Shown: positions 17,311 to 25,822 of the stretch, in pieces
How the letters are laid out: each line of letters begins with the position of its first letter
How positions within the stretch are numbered: position 1 is the stretch's first letter
Assembly (NCBI GenBank): GCA_024278755.1
Contig: JAJRSO010000012.1
Span: 1-64,000, forward strand
Length of the DNA: 64,000 bases
DNA from: Calditrichota bacterium
GTDB taxonomy: Bacteria; Calditrichota; Calditrichia; Calditrichales; Calditrichaceae
Reading direction: 5' to 3'
Program-made: the position numbers and the translations under genes
The notes under the pieces: model-generated
What the model was told of the DNA's origin: nothing
Databases searched by the model: none
The model's input: only the letters and a program-made list of their open reading frames with translations

Positions 17311-18579
17311 ATGAACTATTTTATTTTACATCGTTTTATTTTACTGACCGCCGGCCTTCTTTTTTTACTATCCTGCCAAAGAGAACACTCAAATATTTTT
17401 GACCCTAAAAACGAAGTTGATTTTTTGGAACTCGGCCTGCAAATAAAACAGGCAGATTCGGTGGTCGTTTTAAAATGGAACGCGCCAGCTTCCGCAAATT
17501 ACATCGGGTTTAATGTGTTTCGTAAAACCGCAGAAGAAGAGACCTATACAAAAGCAGCCGTGGTTGCAGCGGATTCCTTCTCATGGACAGATAGGGATGT
17601 ACAAAACGCCAAAACATATTCATACTATCTAACGGTTCAGGGAGACGGTGTGCAGTCTTCGGCCACTAGTGTAATTAAAACGACCCCCGGCCCGGATCGC
17701 TTTTGGATTTTGGATCGCTGGAATTTTTATATCTTACATTTAACATCGGATTTGCGCCATACCATTGCCAGCCATTTTGCTGTCGATCGTCCGCAAAATA
17801 TGTGTTTTAATTCCATCGGAAACGCCGCCTTAATTACTTACACACGCCAACACTATATGGAACTTTTTAACCCGCGCAGCGGTGAACATTTAAAAGATTT
17901 TTATCGGCTGGAAAAACCGTACGACTGCATATTCGACGCCGCCAACAACCGCTTTTGGATTTCCGATTCTGCCGGCGTTGTTTTTACCCTGAATAACGAA
18001 ACCCGAGAACTCCAACCGGTAAACGAAAGCCTGTCCCGGCCGGCGCAGTTGGGGATGGACAGGCAGGGACGTATATATGTTTTGGACGCACAGTTACAAC
18101 GGATTATCCGATTAAATCCCGAGGGGGCCATTGCGGATACCCTGACGATCTCCGATGACAATATCCTCTCATTTGATATTGATTTTAAACGAAACCTGCT
18201 CTATTCTGTCGGTACGGACGATTCGTTAAAGTATCTGCGCCGTTATTCGATTACGGATTCCGTCGTAACAGAGCTTTTTAGCGATCCGTATCTGAAACAG
18301 GTGCGGCATTCTCCGCGGGATGCATCGGTCTGGTTTACCCTGAATAATGACAACTCTGCAAAAATAGTGCAACTTTCTGCAGAAGGTATTCGTCTTAATG
18401 TGCTGGACGGATTGAATTATATTGCGGATATGGACATCTCTTCCGCCACCGGAAATATCATTGCCGGAACATTAAATTTAGATTCCCGGGAAGGTCTGGT
18501 ACAGCATCTGACTCCTAACGGTTCTGTTATCGGCAGTTCCAAACAAGTGTATTATCCTTACAGGATTTATATTAAATGA
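17311..18579 (+). CDS. Lipoprotein with FnIII domain and beta-propeller
   Basis: About 422 residues. The signal is lipoprotein-type, with a hydrophobic run then LLSC near residue 22. Residues of about 40-125 look like a fibronectin type III domain (SVVVLKWNAP...TYSYYLTVQG). The rest (about 130-420) consists of NHL/SMP-30-like blade sequences (QLGMDRQGRIYVLDAQLQRI), so probably a beta-propeller. I chose ATG 17311; GTG 17299 is in frame but poorly supported. The stop overlaps the start of the membrane phosphatase gene (ATGA), which couples the two. It may be an envelope sensor feeding the phosphatase, but that is inference from context only. Confidence 0.75.
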   Translation: MNYFILHRFILLTAGLLFLLSCQREHSNIFDPKNEVDFLELGLQIKQADSVVVLKWNAPASANYIGFNVFRKTAEEETYTKAAVVAADSFSWTDRDVQNAKTYSYYLTVQGDGVQSSATSVIKTTPGPDRFWILDRWNFYILHLTSDLRHTIASHFAVDRPQNMCFNSIGNAALITYTRQHYMELFNPRSGEHLKDFYRLEKPYDCIFDAANNRFWISDSAGVVFTLNNETRELQPVNESLSRPAQLGMDRQGRIYVLDAQLQRIIRLNPEGAIADTLTISDDNILSFDIDFKRNLLYSVGTDDSLKYLRRYSITDSVVTELFSDPYLKQVRHSPRDASVWFTLNNDNSAKIVQLSAEGIRLNVLDGLNYIADMDISSATGNIIAGTLNLDSREGLVQHLTPNGSVIGSSKQVYYPYRIYIK

Positions 18580-20693
18580 AGCGGTTTAACCTGCGCAGCT
18601 ATTTACCGATTATCCTTATCTTAATAATCAGCCTGATAGCGTTTATTTTTGATGTTTTAAAGTTCTACAGCTCCGTGGATATCCAGAGTTGGTCGTATAT
18701 TCATGAATCGCTGGCCTTTATTAATATGGTTGTTTACTATCTTTATCTTCGTAAGCGTCCCCTGTTTAAAGAGACCGACGTAAAGACCATAATCAAAAAC
18801 TTTGGTGTATTGTTAGCGGCTCTCTATATCCTGGTTTTATTGAATAAACAATTTTTATCCGGTGATTTTTCGGGCGGCGCCTTTCCGCTGGAACCCGACA
18901 ATATCTCCTCACTGGTGTATGCCAACAGTATGTCCCTGATTGCCATCCTGTTCTTTATTCCCATGCTGCTTCTGATTCGTAACCTGATTACCTATAAATA
19001 TAAAAAACGAACCAAACTGTACCTGACCGGTGCGGTCGGTCTGACCGTCTTTTTAATGGCCTGGACAGCCGTATTTAAAATCGCTCCCGATATCAGTTTC
19101 GATTTTTCTCTGAACGATACAAATTCCATTTTAACGTTGATTTCAAATAGCGTTTTTATGCTGTCCCTTCTCTTTTTTTTCATACTCTCAACTCATACCA
19201 GTTGGGTAACCCATCTGCGCAAGCGCGAAAAGGCCTCCTTTTTTATCCTCTCGGCCATTCTCATCTGGTTGATTATTTATATCTACGGTTTTGCCTTTGA
19301 CCAGGCGGTGCCGGCGCACAGCATCGCACTGGGAATATTTACAAATTCCGCCTGGTTGTTTTTAACTTTTTATTCCACAATGGCCGGTTTAAACTTAATG
19401 ATGCATCTGCCCACGGCCCGTATTTTTGACCGTAAAATGAACGAAATTTCTTCCCTACACGACTTAAGCCGCGCCATTTCGGTGGATACGGACTTCCACT
19501 CCATCGTGCATCTCGTCATTGAAATGAGCGCCGATGTACTGGAGACCAACTTTACCTGGCTCGAAGTGTACAATCAGGAAGAGCAAACCTCTAAAGTAAC
19601 CGCTTCAAACCGCCTGACTCAGAGAGAAATTGCCGCATTGTCCAAACACTCCAATCATTTCATAAACAATCAGATTTATTCCGAAAAAAAAGTAGTTGTT
19701 ATTAATGAATTTACCAAAGACAGCCCCTATCAGCAGATTAAATTCTGGAAGAAGGAGATTGAATCGTTGGCCGGCGTACCCATTATCGGCAGCGATGGAA
19801 ATCTGTTTGGTATTCTGTACACGGCAAAAACCAAACGCTACGGATTTGACCCGGATGATGTAAATCTGCTGGAAGCCTACGCTAACCAGGCGGCTATCGC
19901 CTTTGAAAATGCCGAGTTAATGGCCAAGTCTCTCGAACGGGAACGTATGGAACAGGAACTTCAGATTGCCCGCGAAGTGCAGATGCGACTGCTGCCTCAG
20001 GATACGGCCGACGTACCCGGCTTACAGGTGGAAACACTTACCATTACCGCTTACGAAGTGGGTGGCGATTATTATGACTTTTACAGCATCTCCGACCGGG
20101 GGTTGGGCTTGATTATCGGCGATGTGAGCGGAAAAGGAACCTCCGCGGCCTTTTACATGGCAGAGACCAAAGGTATCATTTTATCCCTGGCCGAGAGTTT
20201 GACAAGACCGGCGGAAATATTAAAGAAAGCCAATAAAATTCTCTATCCGTCTATGGAAAAAAAGGCCTTTATCAGTATGCTGGCCGCCCGCTGGGATGCC
20301 GATACAAAAATCCTGCATTTTGCACGGGCCGGGCATTGTCCGGTTATTCACTACGCTTCCGCTTCTAAAAATACAATTTTATTGCAACCGCCGGGCCTGG
20401 CCATCGGTCTGGATGAAGGACGTATTTTTGACCAGATTTTAAAAGAGACGGAACACCAGACCGCAGCAGGCGATATTCTGGCTTTTTACACAGACGGATT
20501 AAGCGAAGCGCGCAATAAAAACGACGAAGAATTTGGCGAACAACGCCTTTGCGATGTAATCAGAGAAAACGCCCATCTTGATGCGGAAGCATTAAAACAA
20601 GCGATCATCGATACCATCTTAAGCTTTTTGGACGGTCAGGCTTTACATGATGACCTGACTCTGGTATTGTTAAAAATTAACGATTTGAAATAG
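18576..20693 (+). CDS. Membrane GAF-PP2C (RsbU/SpoIIE-type) serine phosphatase
   Basis: 705 residues. About eight hydrophobic helices occupy residues 8-274 and a GAF domain about 290-455. A PPM/SpoIIE phosphatase domain fills about 465-705. The metal-site motifs GGDYYD, GDVSGKG, YTDGLSEA and HDDLTLVLL are all intact, so it should be active. The likely role is to dephosphorylate a STAS anti-sigma antagonist in a partner-switching cascade. It is translationally coupled to the upstream lipoprotein and followed by a STAS gene 11 bases later. The ligand of the membrane or GAF part is unknown. Confidence 0.92.
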   Translation: MKRFNLRSYLPIILILIISLIAFIFDVLKFYSSVDIQSWSYIHESLAFINMVVYYLYLRKRPLFKETDVKTIIKNFGVLLAALYILVLLNKQFLSGDFSGGAFPLEPDNISSLVYANSMSLIAILFFIPMLLLIRNLITYKYKKRTKLYLTGAVGLTVFLMAWTAVFKIAPDISFDFSLNDTNSILTLISNSVFMLSLLFFFILSTHTSWVTHLRKREKASFFILSAILIWLIIYIYGFAFDQAVPAHSIALGIFTNSAWLFLTFYSTMAGLNLMMHLPTARIFDRKMNEISSLHDLSRAISVDTDFHSIVHLVIEMSADVLETNFTWLEVYNQEEQTSKVTASNRLTQREIAALSKHSNHFINNQIYSEKKVVVINEFTKDSPYQQIKFWKKEIESLAGVPIIGSDGNLFGILYTAKTKRYGFDPDDVNLLEAYANQAAIAFENAELMAKSLERERMEQELQIAREVQMRLLPQDTADVPGLQVETLTITAYEVGGDYYDFYSISDRGLGLIIGDVSGKGTSAAFYMAETKGIILSLAESLTRPAEILKKANKILYPSMEKKAFISMLAARWDADTKILHFARAGHCPVIHYASASKNTILLQPPGLAIGLDEGRIFDQILKETEHQTAAGDILAFYTDGLSEARNKNDEEFGEQRLCDVIRENAHLDAEALKQAIIDTILSFLDGQALHDDLTLVLLKINDLK

Positions 20694-20704
20694 AGGGAGA
20701 AACC

Positions 20705-21058
20705 ATGAGCGGATTTACGGTTGAACGTAGCGATAAGGATGATATTTCGGTTTTGTATATATCCGGTTTTTTGGATTTACATACGGTACCTAAATTCGAA
20801 GAGGCCGTTCAGAACCTGGTAAACGAAACACATTTTAAAATAATCGTCAATTTCCAAAAGCTCGATTATATCAGCAGCGCCGGTCTGGGGGTTTTTATGG
20901 GATTTATCGAAGAGATCCGTGAACAAGAGGGCGATATCGTACTGTGTTGTATGTCCGACCGCGTTTATAAGGTATTCGATCTGCTCGGGTTTCCGGCTCT
21001 TTTTAAAATTGTGTCCAATGAAGAAGAAGCCATGCAAAAGTTTAATTCTGCCGGATAA
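20705..21058 (+). CDS. STAS-domain anti-sigma factor antagonist
   Basis: A 117-residue single-domain STAS protein of the SpoIIAA/RsbV type. The conserved phosphorylation loop is DYISSAGLGVF, with the target Ser at about residue 58-59. Such proteins bind the anti-sigma kinase when unphosphorylated and release the sigma factor. The ribosome site (GAGGGAGAAACC) is clear. It lies between the first phosphatase and an RsbW-like kinase, the expected partners. Confidence 0.92.
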   Translation: MSGFTVERSDKDDISVLYISGFLDLHTVPKFEEAVQNLVNETHFKIIVNFQKLDYISSAGLGVFMGFIEEIREQEGDIVLCCMSDRVYKVFDLLGFPALFKIVSNEEEAMQKFNSAG

Positions 21059-21101
21059 ACGGGACTTCCTGATTATTTAAATTTAACATAAAGACTGCGC
21101 T

Positions 21102-21542
21102 ATGGAAAAACAAAAGACCAGACAATTTAAACTTAAAGTTGCCAGCTCCCCGGAAAATCTGGGTACAATCCGCGAGTTTATTCATGATATTTCGCTTAAT
21201 GCCGGGTTTGATTCCGAAACAGCCGGCCAGATAGAACTGGCCGTAGACGAAGCCTGTACCAATGTGATTAAACATGCCCATAAATACGAATACGATAAAT
21301 CCATTGACTTGCTTGTTCTTCTTGATGCGCAGAAAATTACGGTTACTATTACGGATCGCGGACTGGGATTTGATGTAAACAAAGTGGCAAAACCGGATCT
21401 GCAAAAATATATTCACGAAGCAAAAAAAGGCGGGCTGGGGATTCATCTGATGCGCAGTTTAATGGATGAAGTCCAATTCGAGTTTAATCCCGGCGTAAAA
21501 AATCAGGTTACGATGGTTAAATATTTTAAGAATAATAAATAG
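21102..21542 (+). CDS. RsbW/SpoIIAB-like anti-sigma serine kinase
   Basis: A 146-residue GHKL ATP-binding protein. The N-box is ELAVDEACTNVIKHAH, G1 is DRGLGFD and G2 is GGLGIHLMRSLMDEV. It is predicted to phosphorylate the adjacent STAS protein and to sequester a sigma factor or another output partner. No sigma factor gene is in the window, so its target is elsewhere or is not a sigma factor. It follows the STAS gene by 43 bases and precedes a second phosphatase by one base. Confidence 0.92.
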   Translation: MEKQKTRQFKLKVASSPENLGTIREFIHDISLNAGFDSETAGQIELAVDEACTNVIKHAHKYEYDKSIDLLVLLDAQKITVTITDRGLGFDVNKVAKPDLQKYIHEAKKGGLGIHLMRSLMDEVQFEFNPGVKNQVTMVKYFKNNK

Positions 21543-21543
21543 T

Positions 21544-23310
21544 ATGAGTGCGTATTCGGACAACAATAAAAACCGGCGCTACGGAAGTGGAAACCAGACA
21601 GACTTTGAGAAAAGGGGGCTGGAACTATCCGCCCTGTTTGAAATAAGTAAAACACTTAATTCCAGCCATAAGCTGAATTTTGTTTTGGACAATATTCTTT
21701 TGGTTCCCATGGGACGGATGCTAATCAGTCGTGGCGTCATCCTGTTTCGGAATACGGAAAATACGTATCAAATACGGCATCTTAAAGGTCTTTCCAAAGA
21801 GTTACTGAATCAACATATAACGTTTCAGCCCGTACCCGACAGGCCGCTTTTAGCAAATAGCCTAAATGACGGTTCTGCCTGGCAGTTTTTTTTAAAAGAG
21901 ACTAAAATAGAACTGTTAATACCGCTAAAAGGCAGCATGCACTTTAACGGGCTTTTGGGATTTGGTAAAAAATTAACAGGAAAACCATTTTCGGATGAGG
22001 AAATTCAGTTTCTTTCTTCCCTTGGCAATATCGCCGCACAATCCATCGAAAATATTACGATGCTGGAAAAACTGAATTCGGCCAACCGCGCACTGGATCA
22101 AAAAGTGCAGGAACTGAATACTCTGTTCGAAATTGGCCGGGAACTGAACCAGATATTCGATCGCCCCTCCATCTTAAAACAGCTCTCCTATTCCCTGATG
22201 GGACAATTACTGGTCAATCAGTTTTTTGTCGCTTTAAAACAGAACGGAAAGCTTCGCATCGAATACCGCAAGGGCTCAAAATTAAACGCCGATAAGGTAA
22301 AGGACTGCGAACATCTTTGTGCATCGATAAAGGAAATAGAGCGACCTCTTTTTATTGGTAACGAAAACAAGTATCCGAAACTTCAGGCGCTGGGCATCAG
22401 GCTCATTGTTCCTATGATTTATAAAAATCAAACCAGCGGATTTATCTTTCTCGGTGAAAAATTAGACCATTCGCCCTTTAGCAAAACCAATCTTAGCTTC
22501 CTTTCCACCCTGGCCAATATGGTCATCATCTCACTGGAAAATTCCCGGCTGATTCAGGAAATCATCGAGAAAAAACGCCTCGAAGAAGAACTCAATTTGG
22601 CCAAAACAATTCAAAGACAATTGCTGCCTGCAAAAATGCCCGCCATTCCGGGATATGATATTCACGGATTAAATATTCCCAGTCGGCAGGTAGGCGGCGA
22701 TTATTATGACATTATTTCTCTGAGTGAAGATGAATATCTGTTTACAATCGCAGATGTATCCGGCAAAGGAATGCCCGCCGCTCTGCTGATGTCTAACCTG
22801 CAGGCCGGTTTACACTCACTGGCCGGAGAGCACTATAAACCGGAGCAAACGACTGCCCGCCTGAACAATCTTATCCACCGCAACACAACCATTGAAAAAT
22901 ACATCACTTTTTTTGTGCTCATCCTTAACACGCGCAGCGGGGCCTTTACCTACGTGAATGCCGGACATAATCCGCCCTATCTGTTTAGTGAAACCGATGG
23001 CGTCACGGCTTTGGAAGACGGCGGAATAATTCTTGGAATGATGCCCGACGTCGTTTATCAATCCGGCAGCGGACTCATAAAATCGGGCGAATGCCTGGTA
23101 ATGTTTACCGATGGCGTTACGGAAGCGGCCAATGCAAACGAGGAAGAATTTGCCGAAGGCGGTGTTATAGATTTTTTTAAATCCCGTTTTCCCCTGCATA
23201 GCAGCGAACAACTGAACACACTTTTATTGGAAGAATTACACCGTTTCTCCAACGGCGATCCCGCCCGGGCCGATGATATCACAATCCTTACCATTAAGGC
23301 CCTTCGCTAA
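21544..23310 (+). CDS. Cytoplasmic tandem-GAF PP2C (RsbU-type) phosphatase
   Basis: 588 residues with no membrane segment. Two GAF-like domains lie at about 20-175 and 190-340. A coiled linker (KRLEEELNLAKTIQRQLLP) leads into a PPM/SpoIIE phosphatase (about 355-588). The metal motifs GGDYYD, ADVSGKG, FTDGVTEA and ADDITILTI are complete. It is probably the second input to the same STAS/kinase pair, this time from cytoplasmic signals. Its ATG lies one base after the kinase stop. Confidence 0.92.
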   Translation: MSAYSDNNKNRRYGSGNQTDFEKRGLELSALFEISKTLNSSHKLNFVLDNILLVPMGRMLISRGVILFRNTENTYQIRHLKGLSKELLNQHITFQPVPDRPLLANSLNDGSAWQFFLKETKIELLIPLKGSMHFNGLLGFGKKLTGKPFSDEEIQFLSSLGNIAAQSIENITMLEKLNSANRALDQKVQELNTLFEIGRELNQIFDRPSILKQLSYSLMGQLLVNQFFVALKQNGKLRIEYRKGSKLNADKVKDCEHLCASIKEIERPLFIGNENKYPKLQALGIRLIVPMIYKNQTSGFIFLGEKLDHSPFSKTNLSFLSTLANMVIISLENSRLIQEIIEKKRLEEELNLAKTIQRQLLPAKMPAIPGYDIHGLNIPSRQVGGDYYDIISLSEDEYLFTIADVSGKGMPAALLMSNLQAGLHSLAGEHYKPEQTTARLNNLIHRNTTIEKYITFFVLILNTRSGAFTYVNAGHNPPYLFSETDGVTALEDGGIILGMMPDVVYQSGSGLIKSGECLVMFTDGVTEAANANEEEFAEGGVIDFFKSRFPLHSSEQLNTLLLEELHRFSNGDPARADDITILTIKALR

Positions 23311-23904
23311 AAGAGTTTTGGGGCAGCGTCGTAAAATCGGGTACAAACAGACAAATCTGCCCAGTATTGAATAATCAAGACGTTGTATTTTATCAACTAA
23401 ATGGTTCCTGAAGAACAGTAATTCCCCCTAAAACAGGCTGTCACAGCTTTTCATTAAACCGCAAAACGCGCAACGGTTCGCCGGGAAAAACAAAAAGCGG
23501 GGCGCCTATTCCCGCTCATTTTCGTTTCGAGCCGTTTCTTTACGCTTATTGCATGCGCTGCGTTTAGACCCTTATTCTGCACTACCCAAATCTTAGCTGA
23601 TAACAACCGAAGACTAACGCGAATACATTTAAACAAATGAAACAACAAACTCTAAAAGGGGCTAATCAATGAAAATCAGTATTTATCCCTGGTAAAAAAA
23701 CCGGTAACAACCTTATTAAAAAGATGTCCTCGAAAGGTCTGCAAACGCCTGTTTTATTTTTTAGGACACAATCCCCACAAGTCGCCAGAGTCATTCACTT
23801 TTTATCTTTCTTTAAAAAATAAAATAAATTACGGCCATATTGGGTAATGCTTATTTGAAACTTGTTACCTTTTTGATTAGATTTCGGAAAAACAAGGAAT
23901 TGAT
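23311..23904. other. Long intergenic gap inside the signalling block
   Basis: 594 bases with no believable gene. A minus-strand ORF at 23454-23648 has basic, random-looking translation and no ribosome site. The stretch near 23458-23500 (CGCAAAACGCGCAACGG and on) is a purine-rich phrase of the sort found in decayed intergenic repeats. The right end carries a promoter-like sequence for the next phosphatase. The gap probably divides the block into two transcripts. Confidence 0.5.
23855..23883 (+). promoter_or_regulatory. Putative sigma-70-type promoter
   Basis: TTGAAA (23855-23860) and TAGATT (23878-23883) are separated by exactly 17 bases. They lie just ahead of an AAGGA ribosome site (23894-23898) and the TTG start of the third phosphatase. 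The promoter consensus of this lineage is unknown to me, so this is tentative. Confidence 0.3.
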
Positions 23905-25815
23905 TTGTCAGCATATAAACTTATAATTTCCACCGTTTTATTTATTCTCAGCATCGCATTATTTTGCCTGCTGAACACCGTATTGAACCGTATTGTCGTC
24001 TTTCACGCCGTCTATTCATTTGCGCTTACTCTCTTATTTTTTATGGCCTTTAACAAGCTGGCAGAGAAATATCTGAAAAAAATTATTGGCAAAGCTTATT
24101 TTCTGCGTATGAGCAAAGCACAGGAGATACTAATTCTTCTGAATTCCGAACTTAACCGCGCTCTGCGTTTTCGTAAAGTAACCCAAATTCTTTTCAAATC
24201 GTTTAAGAGCTTGTTTCCGGAAGTGCCGTACGCTTTTTATATTCTCGAAGACGGACGTTTCAGTCTCCGCAACCAGCAGTTAATCGAAGACGAAGAAATT
24301 TTACTGCGCGATATTAAAACGGAAGAGCTTTCCGATATTTCCGAAGACGATATTTTTATCAGCATAAAAAAACTAAAACTACCCAAACCCTTTGTAAAAA
24401 AACTGAATAAGGCCGGACTTACCGCCATCGTACCGTTTCAGGGCAGAGTTCAGTTGTTTGCCTTTTTACTAATCGCCCCCCGTTCCATTCCCTTTTATAA
24501 AGAAAAAGAAACAATGGAGCGGTTACATATCATTCAAAGCAAGGCCGGTGTGATTTTAGAAAACACCGCGCTTTTTGCGGACCTCGAACAAAAGAATAAA
24601 GAGACAAAGAATCTTATTGAAATAAGCAATCAGATTTTGTCTTCTTTCGAAATTACAAAAACGCTTGATTTTATATTGGAAGCGCTAAGTTCGGTTGCGG
24701 CCTATGACGCAGCAGTCATTTATCTGCTCGATAAAAGCGGAAAACGACTCTTACGCGCCAGCAGTACGGGATACAATCCCGAAGTAATGGAAAATCTTCG
24801 CCTCAAAATAGGTCAGGGTTCATGCGGCAAAGTAGCCGAGACAAAGCAGACGGCCGTGCTTGACGATGTTGAGCAGAGCGAACACTATTTTATGTTGCGT
24901 AAAGAGACACGATCTCAGGTTTCTATTCCTTTAGTCCATGCGGACGAAGTGGTGGGTATTTTATGTCTCGAGAGTAACCGCCCGGCATTTTTCAATGCCA
25001 CAGCCGTAGATAAGCTACAGCTTTTCGCCCGCCTGGCAGCTATCGCTATTTTCAATGCCGGGCAAATTAAATCACTCATCGATAAACGCGCCCTGGAAAA
25101 TGATTTAATCAGCGCCGGAATTGTTCAGAAAAAACTACTGGTGCAACGTTTCCCTTCCGTAGAAAAATTAAAAATAAATGCCGTAAACATTCCCAGTAAG
25201 TTTATGAGCGGCGATTTATACGATATTATCCGCTACAACGAAAAGACCATCGGCGTAGCCATCGGCGATGTGGCAGGCAAAGGCGCCCCCGCCTCTCTAA
25301 TGATGGCCCTTATTCTGGCCGGCCTGCGTACGCAGAAGAAAAGCTTTTTAAACACCTGCGATCTGGTTTACCGCCTTAATAATCTGGTTGCCGAAACAAC
25401 CATAGAGGGGAAATACGCCACCTTTTTTTTCGGCGTCTTTTCGCTAACCCAAAATAAGCTTATTTTTACAAATGCCGGGCATAATCCTCCATTTTTAATT
25501 AAAGCCGACGGCACAATCGTTCGATTAGAAAAAGGCGGCATTGTGCTTGGTTTCATCCCCGACTGGGAGTACATCCAGCATGAAGTCAGTTGGGAGCCGG
25601 GCGATTTGTTTATCGCATATACCGACGGAGTAAGTGAAACAATGAACAGCGCGGGAGAAGAGTTTGGTGAAGAGCGGCTGATAAACCTTATGTTACAAAA
25701 ACGCGATAAAAACGTATTTGAATTAAAAAATATAATTATTTCGGCAGTAGAGGAATTTTCAGGCAAGGACGCGCCAGACGACGATATGACCCTGGTCATT
25801 TGTAAAAACGAATAA
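23905..25815 (+). CDS. Membrane-anchored GAF-PP2C (RsbU-type) phosphatase
   Basis: 636 residues, starting at TTG 23905 with an AAGGA site six bases upstream and no better ATG. Two hydrophobic segments (about 5-28 and 34-52) form an anchor. A first sensor-like region (about 65-220) is followed by a GAF domain (about 235-395) and a SpoIIE phosphatase (about 400-636). The usual GGDYYD reads SGDLYD, keeping the metal Asp; GDVAGKG, YTDGVSET and PDDDMTLVI are present. It is likely active. It is the third phosphatase of the block and is followed seven bases later by the REC-GGDEF gene. Confidence 0.9.
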   Translation: MSAYKLIISTVLFILSIALFCLLNTVLNRIVVFHAVYSFALTLLFFMAFNKLAEKYLKKIIGKAYFLRMSKAQEILILLNSELNRALRFRKVTQILFKSFKSLFPEVPYAFYILEDGRFSLRNQQLIEDEEILLRDIKTEELSDISEDDIFISIKKLKLPKPFVKKLNKAGLTAIVPFQGRVQLFAFLLIAPRSIPFYKEKETMERLHIIQSKAGVILENTALFADLEQKNKETKNLIEISNQILSSFEITKTLDFILEALSSVAAYDAAVIYLLDKSGKRLLRASSTGYNPEVMENLRLKIGQGSCGKVAETKQTAVLDDVEQSEHYFMLRKETRSQVSIPLVHADEVVGILCLESNRPAFFNATAVDKLQLFARLAAIAIFNAGQIKSLIDKRALENDLISAGIVQKKLLVQRFPSVEKLKINAVNIPSKFMSGDLYDIIRYNEKTIGVAIGDVAGKGAPASLMMALILAGLRTQKKSFLNTCDLVYRLNNLVAETTIEGKYATFFFGVFSLTQNKLIFTNAGHNPPFLIKADGTIVRLEKGGIVLGFIPDWEYIQHEVSWEPGDLFIAYTDGVSETMNSAGEEFGEERLINLMLQKRDKNVFELKNIIISAVEEFSGKDAPDDDMTLVICKNE

Positions 25816-25822
25816 TAGTCCT

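Noticed and set aside
23454-23648. Minus-strand 64-codon ORF in the signalling block gap
   Set aside because: Very basic, random-looking translation over repeat-like DNA, with no ribosome site or neighbour logic.
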